In this document: piece by piece, positions 43,413 to 51,105 of the stretch
How the letters are laid out: every line of letters starts with the position of its first letter
Numbering within the stretch: the first letter of the stretch is position 1
Source: JAHJQZ01 sp963667595
Lineage (GTDB): Bacteria > Pseudomonadota > Alphaproteobacteria > Rhizobiales > Devosiaceae
Reading direction: 5' to 3'
Assembly: GCA_963667595.2 (NCBI GenBank)
Contig: CAXXWD010000006.1
Span: 1-64,000 of the forward strand
DNA length: 64,000 bases
Notes under the pieces: generated by a model
Told to the model about the DNA's origin: nothing
The model's database searches: none
The model's input: the letters and a program-made list of their open reading frames with translations, nothing else
Position numbers and translations under genes: made by a program

Positions 43413-43892
43413 ATGAGCGCGTCCCGCCAACCGACACGGACCGAATTGCTCGACTGGGTGGAAAAGCTGGCCTTCCGACTATCGGAGATCGGCAGTCTGC
43501 CTCTGATCGCCGCTCGCATTCTCGGCTGGCTCATGGTGTGCGATCCCGCCGAACAGACGGCAGATGAGATCGCCGAAGCCATCGGGGCAAGCCGGGCGTC
43601 GCTATCGACCAATCTGAGGTTCTTGATCGCCATACAGATGGTCGGCGCCGTTTCCCGACCCGGCAAGCGCCAGCGCTATTACCGCATCGAGGAAGATGCC
43701 TGGGAAGCGGCGATCCGGGTCAAAATCGCCTCGCTCGCCGGCTTCGGCCGCATGGCGGAGGATGGCATGGCCCTGTTCGGCGCCGAGACTGAAAAAACGC
43801 GGCGGTTGCGCATGACGCGCGATGCCTTCGACTGGCTGCAGACGGCCTTTGAGAAGGCGCCGCCCCCACCCTCACACAACAAGGAGCGTTGA
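43413..43892 (+). CDS. GbsR/MarR-family winged-helix transcriptional regulator
   Basis: A 159-residue DNA-binding protein. AARILGWLMVCDPAEQTADE and IAEAIGASRASLSTNLRFL form the wHTH of GbsR-like MarR regulators, followed by a basic wing (SRPGKRQRYYRI) and a helical dimer region. Its stop is one base before the ATG of the methyltransferase gene, so the two are coexpressed. The upstream dyad suggests autoregulation. The inducer is unknown. Confidence 0.85.
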   Translation: MSASRQPTRTELLDWVEKLAFRLSEIGSLPLIAARILGWLMVCDPAEQTADEIAEAIGASRASLSTNLRFLIAIQMVGAVSRPGKRQRYYRIEEDAWEAAIRVKIASLAGFGRMAEDGMALFGAETEKTRRLRMTRDAFDWLQTAFEKAPPPPSHNKER

Positions 43893-43893
43893 C

Positions 43894-44775
43894 ATGGCCA
43901 GAAAAGGCACGAGTGCCGGAACAGCCGCCGGCCCCATGTATATCGCAGCATGCGAACAGTTCCTGCCTGCGGCCGAGCGTATCGTCGACGACCCGCTCGC
44001 CCCCGACCTTCTCGACGGCTCGGCGCTGGTTTTATATAAACTGAGCCGATGGGCCTGGCTTCGCCGCATCATGTTCAGGCAGACCGAGCGCAAGGGACCC
44101 GGCGTCTGGGGCGGCGTTCTATGCCGCAAACGCTTCATCGCCGAAACGGTGTCGCAGGCGATCGCCGATGGCATCGAGGCGCTGGTCGTCCTCGGCGCCG
44201 GCTACGACTCGCTGGCCAGTCGCATCACCAGATCCACCGGCCTGCCTGTTTTCGAACTGGATCAGGCGGAAAACATCGCGGCAAAGCGCGTGATGCTCGA
44301 AAGGGTGTTCGGCGCCCTGCCCGATGGCCTGCATCTGGTTCCCATCGATTTCGAGACGACGGACACCGGCACCACCCTTGCCGCCAACGGCCATGATCCG
44401 ACGATGGAAACACTGTTCGTGCTCGAAGGCATCACCCAGTATCTGACCGCAGAAGCAATCAAAAGAACCTTCGATGGCCTGTCGTACGCTGCCGCCGGTT
44501 CCGGTCTTGTCTTCACCTATGTCTCTGACGATTTCATCGCCGGAAAGAACATGCACGACGCGGCGGTCATCTACCGCCAATACGTCAAGGGTTACCAACT
44601 CTGGCGTTTCGGCCTGGCGCCGGAAAAACTGGCCGCTTTCCTGAAATCCTATGGCTGGCGCCTTGTCGAGGACGTCGGCGCCAAAGACTGGCGCGAACGT
44701 TACGCCGTGCCGGCAAACCGGGACCTGCCGATCATGGACATCGAACGGGTCGCCTTCGCCGTCAAGGACGCCTGA
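43894..44775 (+). CDS. SAM-dependent methyltransferase, leucine-carboxyl-methyltransferase-like
   Basis: From MARKGTSAGTAAGPMYIAA the protein has 293 residues. It fits the class-I methyltransferase family TIGR00027 (PPM1/LCMT-like): ALVVLGAGYDSLASRI binds SAM, PVFELDQAENIAAKR follows, and TLFVLEGITQYLTAEAI is the typical central motif. GGAGCG lies just before the start, overlapping the end of the regulator. In Actinobacteria related enzymes modify polyketides; here substrate is unknown. Confidence 0.85.
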   Translation: MARKGTSAGTAAGPMYIAACEQFLPAAERIVDDPLAPDLLDGSALVLYKLSRWAWLRRIMFRQTERKGPGVWGGVLCRKRFIAETVSQAIADGIEALVVLGAGYDSLASRITRSTGLPVFELDQAENIAAKRVMLERVFGALPDGLHLVPIDFETTDTGTTLAANGHDPTMETLFVLEGITQYLTAEAIKRTFDGLSYAAAGSGLVFTYVSDDFIAGKNMHDAAVIYRQYVKGYQLWRFGLAPEKLAAFLKSYGWRLVEDVGAKDWRERYAVPANRDLPIMDIERVAFAVKDA

Positions 44776-44846
44776 CCCATCGACCGAGACGCATATCCGA
44801 GGGGCGGTGTCATCACGGGAAAGCCCGCTTCCGGCATGATCCGCGA

Positions 44847-45551
44847 TCAGCGGTCGGCCGGTATGCCCCGGAACCCGCGCGCAACCAGATAGGTTTCGGC
44901 CGAATCCGACCGGGAAGCCGGCGGTTTGGCGTGGATGGTGGTGGCAAAATCGCGCTTGAGCTGGGCCAGCAGCTCGTGCTCCGTGCCGCCCTGGAAAACC
45001 TTGGCGACAAAAGTGCCCCCCGGCGTCAGCACCTGACAGGCAAAATCCGCCGCCAGCTCGACCAGGGCGATGATGCGCAAGTGATCCGTCGCCTTGTGCC
45101 CGGTGGTCGGCGCCGCCATGTCGGACAGGACCAGATCGGCCTTGTGCCCCCCCAGCGCCGCGATCAGCGCATCGGGGGCATCGGGATCGTTGAAATCCTT
45201 TTTGAGAAGGATGGCGCCCGGCACTGGATCGGTGTCGAGATAATCGATCCCGACAATGTGGGGGTCGTCCTCGCTCGATTCGATGGCCTTGGCCACCACC
45301 TGCAGCCAGCCGCCCGGCGCGCTGCCGAGATCGACCACCCGCATGCCCGGTTTCAACAAGCCATACCGCTCGTCGATCTCAAGGAGCTTAAAGGCGGCCC
45401 GCGATCGATAGCCCTCGGCCCGCGCCCGCTTCACGTAAGGATCGTTGAGCTGGCGTTGCAGCCACAGCGTCGAGGAGACCTTGCGCCCCTTGGCCGTCCT
45501 GACCCGGGTCTTGAGCCCGTCATCGCCGGTATTGCGCTTGTTTTTTGACAT
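44847..45551 (-). CDS. rlmE: 23S rRNA uridine(2552)-2'-O-methyltransferase
   Basis: RlmE (FtsJ/RrmJ) methylates U2552 in the ribosomal A loop. The 234-residue protein has the catalytic K-D-K-E set in a Rossmann fold: VKRARAEGYRSRAAFKL, VDLGSAPGGWLQV (SAM motif), LVLSDMAAPTTG and FVAKVFQGG. A basic N-terminal extension precedes it. It starts one base after the ppx/gppA stop, so the two are an operon, a common alphaproteobacterial pair. Confidence 0.95.
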   Translation of the reverse strand: MSKNKRNTGDDGLKTRVRTAKGRKVSSTLWLQRQLNDPYVKRARAEGYRSRAAFKLLEIDERYGLLKPGMRVVDLGSAPGGWLQVVAKAIESSEDDPHIVGIDYLDTDPVPGAILLKKDFNDPDAPDALIAALGGHKADLVLSDMAAPTTGHKATDHLRIIALVELAADFACQVLTPGGTFVAKVFQGGTEHELLAQLKRDFATTIHAKPPASRSDSAETYLVARGFRGIPADR

Positions 45552-45552
45552 G

Positions 45553-46842
45553 CTAGCGCCGCTTCCTATGCCGGCCGGAGGTAAGACGATCAGCGTCCAT
45601 CAGTGAAATCAGCATGCCCTCGCGCAGGCCGCGATCGGCCACGCGGACGCGCTCGGTCGGCCACTCGCGGCGAATGGCCTCGAAAATGGCACAGCCCGGA
45701 ATGACGAGATCGGCACGGTCGCGGCCGATGCAGGGATGGGCGGCGCGGCGTTCGTAGCTCATGGACAAAAGCACGCGCATGGTTTCAACCATGTCCTCGC
45801 CACGCATCCATAGCCCGTCCACCTTGGTCCTCTCGTAGCGGTCGAGCCCCAGATGCAGGCCGGCCAGCGTCGTCACCGTGCCGGACGTACCGATGAGGTG
45901 AACGGACTTGCTGGCGACCATGGCCTTGAGCTTGTCGCGCCCGCGAAACTGGGTCAGAAGGCCGGAGACATAGCCGACCATCTCCTCGAAGCGATCCGGC
46001 GTCACCTCGACGCCGCCGAATTTCTCGGCGATGGTGACGACGCCGACCGGCAGCGATTGCCAGGAGCGGATGGCCGCCGACATGCGGCCCTGCTTTTTCG
46101 GTCGCCCGCCGCGAAAATCAAGCCAGGCCAGTTCGGACGAACCGCCGCCGATATCGAACATCAACGCGCCCGAAGCACCGGCATCGATCAGATCGGCGCA
46201 GCCGGTCACCGCCAGTTCGGCCTCGGTCCGACGGTCGACGATTTCCAGTTCAAGCCCGACCTCGTCGCGTACGCGGGCAAGAAAATCCTCGGAATTTGTG
46301 GCGGCACGACAGGCCTCGGTGGCGATCAGCCGAACCCTGCGCGGGGCATGATGTTCGATCTTGAGGCGGCAATGCTTGAGCGCCTCGATGGTCCTTGCCA
46401 TCGCCTCTTCGGACAAAAGCCCGGTGCGCGACACCCCCTCGCCCAGCCGCACGATGCGCGTGAACCCGTCGAGAACGCGAAATCCGCCCTCGACCGGACG
46501 GGCGATGAGCAAACGACAATTGTTGGTGCCAAGATCAAGCGCCGCATAAAGCGGGGACCGGCCGCGTCGCGCCGGCGAAACAGGGCTGTTCTTCACCCGC
46601 GTAACGTCGCGCTCGGGCGGGACGGGACAATCCTCCGCCAGCACGGGTGGCACCCGCTCGTCGCTCACGACGATTCGGGCATCCAGGGTCCCAACGACAT
46701 CCGCGGGCCGATCAGAATCGGCCACGTTGCAAATCTCCGTGTCCCGGTCACTCGAGACGGCCCCTGCCGCCGGCGCCCCGGACACACATTCAGTTTCATG
46801 GGTAAAACTAGTCGAATTTGCATCTAGGCGCAATCGCGGCAT
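45553..46842 (-). CDS. Exopolyphosphatase / pppGpp phosphohydrolase (Ppx/GppA)
   Basis: An actin-fold phosphatase that removes phosphate from polyphosphate or pppGpp. YAALDLGTNNCRLLIARP (phosphate-1) and MFDIGGGSSELAWLDF (phosphate-2) are clear. At 429 residues it includes about 95 N-terminal residues of low complexity before the fold; no ribosome site marks the ATG at 46842, so the true start may be a later GTG or TTG. Family members cannot be divided into Ppx and GppA by eye. Confidence 0.88.
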   Translation of the reverse strand: MPRLRLDANSTSFTHETECVSGAPAAGAVSSDRDTEICNVADSDRPADVVGTLDARIVVSDERVPPVLAEDCPVPPERDVTRVKNSPVSPARRGRSPLYAALDLGTNNCRLLIARPVEGGFRVLDGFTRIVRLGEGVSRTGLLSEEAMARTIEALKHCRLKIEHHAPRRVRLIATEACRAATNSEDFLARVRDEVGLELEIVDRRTEAELAVTGCADLIDAGASGALMFDIGGGSSELAWLDFRGGRPKKQGRMSAAIRSWQSLPVGVVTIAEKFGGVEVTPDRFEEMVGYVSGLLTQFRGRDKLKAMVASKSVHLIGTSGTVTTLAGLHLGLDRYERTKVDGLWMRGEDMVETMRVLLSMSYERRAAHPCIGRDRADLVIPGCAIFEAIRREWPTERVRVADRGLREGMLISLMDADRLTSGRHRKRR

Positions 46843-46890
46843 CTACGGGACAGGTGTGGGACCCTCTTTTCGATACAAGTCCGGCGCCAG

Positions 46891-46992
46891 GAGCATCGGG
46901 CGATTTGATTGGATCAACTCGCCCGGCTCCGGTTCGTGATACTCGCGACGGTTGGCGCGAAAAACCGCAAGTCCACTTTTTCGCCTGATGCG
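46891..46992 (-). repeat. Dispersed palindromic repeat family A, copy 3 (inverted)
   Basis: Read on the minus strand it begins GCATCAGGCGAAAAAGTGGA and continues to GAGCCGGGCGAGTTGATCCA, ending GCCCGATGCTCC. It is more diverged than the copies at 9689 and 40238. It lies in the 346-base gap 46843-47188 between ppx/gppA and the tRNA; I see no gene there. Confidence 0.6.
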
Positions 46993-47188
46993 CCAGCGCC
47001 CCTGTCGCCGGCGAAAACCCACCTGAAAACACCATACCCTCAAGGTTTCCCGCTCCATCGGGCCCGAACCCGGTTCGGCACGCAACATGACGTTGCAGGC
47101 TTGCATTCGCGAAATGGAGTGTTTATGTGTTGCGCCGCGCCGGCAAACAAATTGCCGATCCGGCAATCCGGCCGGACGTAGCGCCTGC

Positions 47189-47262
47189 TGGGGAATAGTT
47201 TAACGGTAGAACAGCGGACTCTGACTCCGTCAGTCTTGGTTCGAATCCAGGTTCCCCAGCCA
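47189..47262 (+). tRNA. tRNA-Gln (anticodon CUG)
   Basis: TGGGGAA pairs with TTCCCCA for the acceptor stem, followed by discriminator G and an encoded CCA (47260-47262). The D arm AGTTTAACGGTAGA, the anticodon stem GCGGA/TCCGT around CTCTGAC (anticodon CTG), and TTCGAATCC in the T loop all fold as expected. It reads CAG codons. A phage integrase begins 148 bases downstream, so the 3' half is the probable attachment site and is restored intact on this side. Confidence 0.96.
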
Positions 47263-47409
47263 AACCTTCCTAAGTGTTTGATCTGAAATAAGTTCTTGTT
47301 CTGCAAGGGCTTTTCAGCATGGCACTGTCCCACTTTGGTGTCCCACTTTGCGCAAAAGTGCGCAGCACCATTTCGGGAGCGCTATAACACCTGGGGAAGG
47401 AGAGAATTC

Positions 47410-49143
47410 ATGCCGAATGGCTCCAACCTCAAACTGCGCGGCTCGGTCTATTACGCCCGCATGAAGGTTCCGCTCGAACTTCAGCATCTCATGGGCGTCA
47501 AAGAACTGGCGCGCTCGCTGAATACCAAAGACCGGCGCACTGCGAGCGTGCGCAAGTTGTCAGTGCTTGCCGAGTGGCATGAGCAATTTGAGTCGCTGCG
47601 TCGTCGTCGCCATGTCAGCGAAACCGACTTCGCAAACGCGACCTGGGAGCACTACGCCGCCGAGCTTGAAGCCGATGAGCGCGAGCGTGCTTTGCCGGTG
47701 AGTGAAGGTGCGCCCGGACTGGCGATATCGCGCCAGCACCAGCTGCGTGCCCTGCGCGAACATCTTGGACGCGGCGAAACTGTTATGGTCCAATGGGCGG
47801 CAGACGCCTTCATCGAGCGCCACCAGCTCATTTTGGAGCGCGGCTCACTTCAGTATCGCGAACTTTGCTTTCGGCTGATGCGCGCACAGATCGAAGCACT
47901 TCTGCGCGCCGGTGAACGTGACCAGGGCAACTACGCCGGCCAGCCCATCGATCCGATTGTAACCAGGCCAACGGCCACTGCGGAAATCGCCAAACCTGGC
48001 GAACGCCTGATGGATTTGTTCGAAGACTACGCCAAGGAAAATCCCAAGGCGATTTCACAGGGCACGCTTTCGCAGGCGCGGCGCGACATTGGAACTTTCA
48101 TCGAATTGACCGGCGCGGACTTCCCGGTGTCTCAGCTCGACAAGAAAGCCGTCCGCGAGTGGAAGCGGCTCTTGCAGGTCTATCCGGTCAAGGCGACTGA
48201 GTCGGCGACATTCAAGGGAATGAGCTTCAAAGAAATCATCGAAGCCAATGGCCGCCTTGAGCAGCCCAAGCCGGTGATTTCTGCAAAGACCGTCAACCGC
48301 TACATGGCGGGCTTTGGCGCGTTCTGCAACTGGCTGGCGGCGCACGACTACATTGCGGCCAATCCCTTCACCGACATGTATCTGACCGTGGACAAGACCA
48401 AGACCAACGTCCGGCCCTTTACAGGTGAAGAGCTTGAGACGCTGCTCAAGTCTCCCCTTTTCACCGGATGCCAGAGCGACGCGAAATGGCACGTGCCGGG
48501 CGACCATCTCATTAGAGACCACCGCTATTGGCTCCCCTACGTGATGATGTATTCCGGCGCACGGCCTGGCGAGATTGCGCAATTGCTCGTGGACGATGTT
48601 CGCCAGTTGCACGGCGTTTGGGTTATGCACATCACGGACGAAGGCGACGCCGAAAAGAGCCTCAAGACCAAGGGCTCATTCCGCATCGTGCCTATCCATT
48701 CGAAACTCGTGCAGATGGGCTTCATCGAACATGTCGAGCGCCAGCGGCAAGCCGGACAGCGCCGGGTGTTTCCGGAAGCCGAGCGCAATGAACGCGGCCA
48801 GATCGCATCGAAGTTTGAAAAGAAGTTCGGGCGCTACTTGATCAAGCTTGGATTGAAGGAAGGTCGCGGCCTTTCACTCTACAGTTTCCGGCACGGGTTC
48901 TCTGATGCAATGCGCACTGCCGGTTTCATGGACGATGAGTTCGGCTTCCTGATGGGGCACAGCAAATTCAGCATGACGGCGCGCTATGGACAGATGCCGC
49001 AGGGCACTTTGCAAAAGCGTGTCGAGCTGATCGAGGCTGTCAAATACTACCTCGAACACGCTAACCCTCCTAGGCAAATGGCGTTGCTTGACCGGCGTGG
49101 AGGTCAATCCTTATCTATCAATGGCTGGAATACAGGAGGCTGA
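47410..49143 (+). CDS. Phage tyrosine recombinase (integrase)
   Basis: A 577-residue site-specific recombinase. The N-terminal arm domain (LRGSVYYARMKVPLELQHLM) resembles DUF6538. A SAM-like core-binding domain spans about 198-325. The catalytic domain has Arg385 in YSGARPGEIAQL, Arg494-His495 in YSFRHGFSDA, His517 in LMGHS and the nucleophile Tyr526 in TARYGQ. The start is ATG 47410 with GGAAGGAG upstream. Its position beside tRNA-Gln shows the integration site. Confidence 0.95.
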   Translation: MPNGSNLKLRGSVYYARMKVPLELQHLMGVKELARSLNTKDRRTASVRKLSVLAEWHEQFESLRRRRHVSETDFANATWEHYAAELEADERERALPVSEGAPGLAISRQHQLRALREHLGRGETVMVQWAADAFIERHQLILERGSLQYRELCFRLMRAQIEALLRAGERDQGNYAGQPIDPIVTRPTATAEIAKPGERLMDLFEDYAKENPKAISQGTLSQARRDIGTFIELTGADFPVSQLDKKAVREWKRLLQVYPVKATESATFKGMSFKEIIEANGRLEQPKPVISAKTVNRYMAGFGAFCNWLAAHDYIAANPFTDMYLTVDKTKTNVRPFTGEELETLLKSPLFTGCQSDAKWHVPGDHLIRDHRYWLPYVMMYSGARPGEIAQLLVDDVRQLHGVWVMHITDEGDAEKSLKTKGSFRIVPIHSKLVQMGFIEHVERQRQAGQRRVFPEAERNERGQIASKFEKKFGRYLIKLGLKEGRGLSLYSFRHGFSDAMRTAGFMDDEFGFLMGHSKFSMTARYGQMPQGTLQKRVELIEAVKYYLEHANPPRQMALLDRRGGQSLSINGWNTGG

Positions 49144-49145
49144 AC

Positions 49146-49376
49146 TTGCAGTTCGACGAAGAACTTACCCCGCACCTCAAATGCGATGTTGAGCTTGAAA
49201 TCATCGCGCCTAATGTAGCGACACTAAACAAGTGGGCCGCCGATGCGTTACGCAGGGCGGCAAATCTTGTCGAAAGCGGGAAGCTAGAAGATGGCTTTCA
49301 TCCCGTGACTAATAATTCAGGCAAGAAGGTCGGCGAAATATACGTCGACTACACAGAAGGGGAATTCGAAGCCTAG
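49146..49376 (+). CDS. Small acidic protein coupled to integrase, unknown function
   Basis: A 76-residue acidic protein (QFDEELTPHLKCDVELEIIA) starting at TTG 49146. AGGAGG lies in the last codons of the integrase gene at good spacing, so it is translationally coupled to it and transcribed from the same message. It could be an excisionase-like accessory by position, but it has no evident helix-turn-helix; function is unknown. Confidence 0.65.
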   Translation: MQFDEELTPHLKCDVELEIIAPNVATLNKWAADALRRAANLVESGKLEDGFHPVTNNSGKKVGEIYVDYTEGEFEA

Positions 49377-49423
49377 CGCTCCGGCTGTTGGGTCCGGAGC
49401 GCCATTGTTCTGTCAGACAAAGC

Positions 49424-49687
49424 TCAAATGGCGAAAGGACGTGAACCAGCAGGAATGCGAATGCACGCCTTACGGTCGTCGACAATGCGGTTGACCAATT
49501 TTGCCTTTTCGACGTCTGTCATCAGGCTGGTCCAAGAGTTCGGCCAAATGCCACCCACAAGCAGGGCTTCGGTGACCACAAGGTCAATGCGCTCCCCATC
49601 CGCCATTATTCCATTTGTGCCGAGCGACGAAACTACGTTCGACACCACGTCGTTGAACGTGCCGTCAGGGATGTAAGTTAAGGTCAT
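49424..49687 (-). CDS. Small prophage protein, unknown function
   Basis: An 87-residue protein. It starts MTLTYIPDGTFNDVVSNVV and has LVVTEALLVGGIWPNSW and VDDRKACIRIP. The ATG overlaps the stop of the gene upstream (ATGA, 49684-49687), so the two are coupled. It converges with the integrase-linked gene. No recognised domain. Confidence 0.6.
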   Translation of the reverse strand: MTLTYIPDGTFNDVVSNVVSSLGTNGIMADGERIDLVVTEALLVGGIWPNSWTSLMTDVEKAKLVNRIVDDRKACIRIPAGSRPFAI

Positions 49688-49983
49688 TTGGCGACCTCCC
49701 CCTGTGCGGCAGAGGATACCTGCCCATCAAGGGCCGGGCGCAGCACGTCGACCTTTTGATAGTTGAAACCCCAATGCCCGTGATGAATGGCGATCAACAG
49801 TCCGTCGGGCGACTTCTCGAAAACTTCGACATAAAAGTCGTTGCTCTCGTAGACGGCATCCGCTCTCAAATCGTTCTCGTCTTCGGTTTCGTAAAGATCG
49901 AAGAGGAAGCAGTTGAATTCCTTGCGGCTCATGTGGACAGGCGCGCGCAGGTTCGATCCCGTTGCCGGGTTTTGAGTGGTCAT
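49684..49983 (-). CDS. Small prophage protein, unknown function
   Basis: From MTTQNPATGSNLRAPVHMSR, 99 residues, acidic in the middle (FDLYETEDENDLRADAVYES) and with a HHGHWGFNYQ segment. I placed the start at 49983 since AGGACAACTATC precedes that ATG; the longer frame to 50220 reads through the gap. Second gene of a small leftward set. No known family seen. Confidence 0.6.
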   Translation of the reverse strand: MTTQNPATGSNLRAPVHMSRKEFNCFLFDLYETEDENDLRADAVYESNDFYVEVFEKSPDGLLIAIHHGHWGFNYQKVDVLRPALDGQVSSAAQGEVAK

Positions 49984-50080
49984 GATAGTTGTCCTGTGGT
50001 TGTGGCAGGTGAAGCGCCTGCCTCGCTGCACCGCCGGGATGGGTTCGGGTTCCAATCGCAACCCCTCTCGGCGGAATTTT

Positions 50081-50599
50081 CTAGTTGCTGCGCACCCAGT
50101 AGACGGGAATGCGCGGTTGCCTGGTCCGGCGATAGCGCTTCTTGATCTGGTGAAGTGCCTCGATTTCCGCGATTGATGCGTTCCGGGCTTCGGCTTCGGC
50201 AATTCGCTGATCAAGCTCATGGAGCTTGAAGGCGTTCACCTGTCCGGCCAGTTCCCGCGCCGCATCGAGCATCGCGTCAATCATTACGGTGGCCCGGTTC
50301 AGGCTATTGAGCGGCACGTCGAAAATGTCTTCCCACTCGGTTTTCTCAGGATAAACGCCGGCATGGTCTTCGGTAGCGAGATCGCCGCGTATCGTAATGC
50401 CGCCAGCGTCCAAGGCCTCATCCATAAGCAAGCTCTTGTCGGCCAGGAAATCGGCAAAAGAGCCGGAAATGTAGGGGTGCGCCACGTCCGAAAGTAGCGG
50501 ACGGTTGCGGCGCTCGGCACGTTCACGCTCGCGCTGCCGCCGCTTCCTGTCGCGTGCAAGTTCCCTCTTGTGTTCAGCGCTGGTTTTGGGTCGTGCCAT
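50081..50599 (-). CDS. Prophage protein with basic coiled-coil N terminus, unknown function
   Basis: A 172-residue protein. ARPKTSAEHKRELARDRKRR continues with many Arg and Glu residues, a strongly charged helix that could bind nucleic acid. The middle contains ISGSFADFLADKSLLMDEAL and GGITIRGDLATEDHAGVYP; the end is basic (QIKKRYRRTRQPRIPVYWVR). The start at 50599 is preceded by GGAG; the frame opens to 50674. Possibly a phage replication or packaging accessory, but this is a guess from charge only. Confidence 0.55.
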   Translation of the reverse strand: MARPKTSAEHKRELARDRKRRQRERERAERRNRPLLSDVAHPYISGSFADFLADKSLLMDEALDAGGITIRGDLATEDHAGVYPEKTEWEDIFDVPLNSLNRATVMIDAMLDAARELAGQVNAFKLHELDQRIAEAEARNASIAEIEALHQIKKRYRRTRQPRIPVYWVRSN

Positions 50600-50701
50600 C
50601 GTTTTCGGCTCCAAACTGTATGCCGCAAAAATAGTCAAACCCGGCGTGACAATCCAGTGACTTCGGTATGTCACGCAATACGCGGGCTGAACGAAGCCCT
50701 G

Positions 50702-50881
50702 TTATTCCTCCCGGTGCGGGTCGTTGAGGACTTCAGCCGGCCAGATGTTGCCGACGCAGCCGAGCACCTCGGTGAACTGGTGAGGCTCGACGTTACCCGT
50801 GGCCGGGTCGGGTTCAATGTTCGCCAGTTCGTGGATCAGCCGGTCATAAAGATCGTCAGGAAGATAGATGTCGTTGATCAT
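50702..50881 (-). CDS. Short prophage ORF, 59 residues
   Basis: Reading leftward from the ATG at 50879-50881: MINDIYLPDDLYDRLIHELA, then NIEPDPATGNVEPHQF, ending LNDPHREE with TAA at 50702-50704. CGGAGATTTCC before the ATG is a good ribosome site, and codon use matches its neighbours. It is first in the leftward set that includes 50081-50599. IYLPDDLYDRLIHEL has the pattern of a small helical or ribbon-helix-helix peptide; function unknown. Confidence 0.55.
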   Translation of the reverse strand: MINDIYLPDDLYDRLIHELANIEPDPATGNVEPHQFTEVLGCVGNIWPAEVLNDPHREE

Positions 50882-50970
50882 GGAAATCTCCGGGTTGGTT
50901 TGCCCACAAAGATTCTCAGATCAGCGATTCCGTGGCAAGCGATATTCTATTTAACTGATTGATTTTGCTA

Positions 50971-50992
50971 TATAATAAGTAAGTTCTTACTT
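50971..50992 (+). promoter_or_regulatory. Minus-10 box with adjacent perfect dyad in prophage control region
   Basis: TATAAT at 50971-50976 is followed at once by AAGTAAGTTCTTACTT (50977-50992), a perfect 16-bp palindrome. The region is strongly AT-rich against its surroundings. A repressor bound there would sit on the transcription start. No good minus-35 is seen at 17 bases, so activation or an extended promoter is possible. It points toward the candidate RNA at 50993-51105. Confidence 0.5.
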
Positions 50993-51105
50993 CACTTCTT
51001 AGCGCCTGAACGCCAGGTAAAGGCATAACCGGCAGGACATCTCTTGCCGCTGTTCAGATACAGAAAACCCGCCGGCACGCATCAGGCGCACAGGCGGGTT
51101 TTCTC
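50993..51105 (+). ncRNA. Candidate structured small RNA with intrinsic terminator
   Basis: No start codon with a ribosome site is present. CTGAAC (51006-51011) pairs with GTTCAG (51052-51057), enclosing a second stem CGGCA (51030-51034)/TGCCG (51045-51049). A strong terminator-like hairpin follows: GAAAACCCGCC (51063-51073) with GGCGGGTTTTC (51093-51103). With the promoter at 50971 this would give a transcript of about 110-120 nt. Phage immunity and antisense regulators of this size are known, but expression here is unproven. The terminator alone could also serve the leftward genes, since its A/T flanks suit both strands. Confidence 0.4.
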
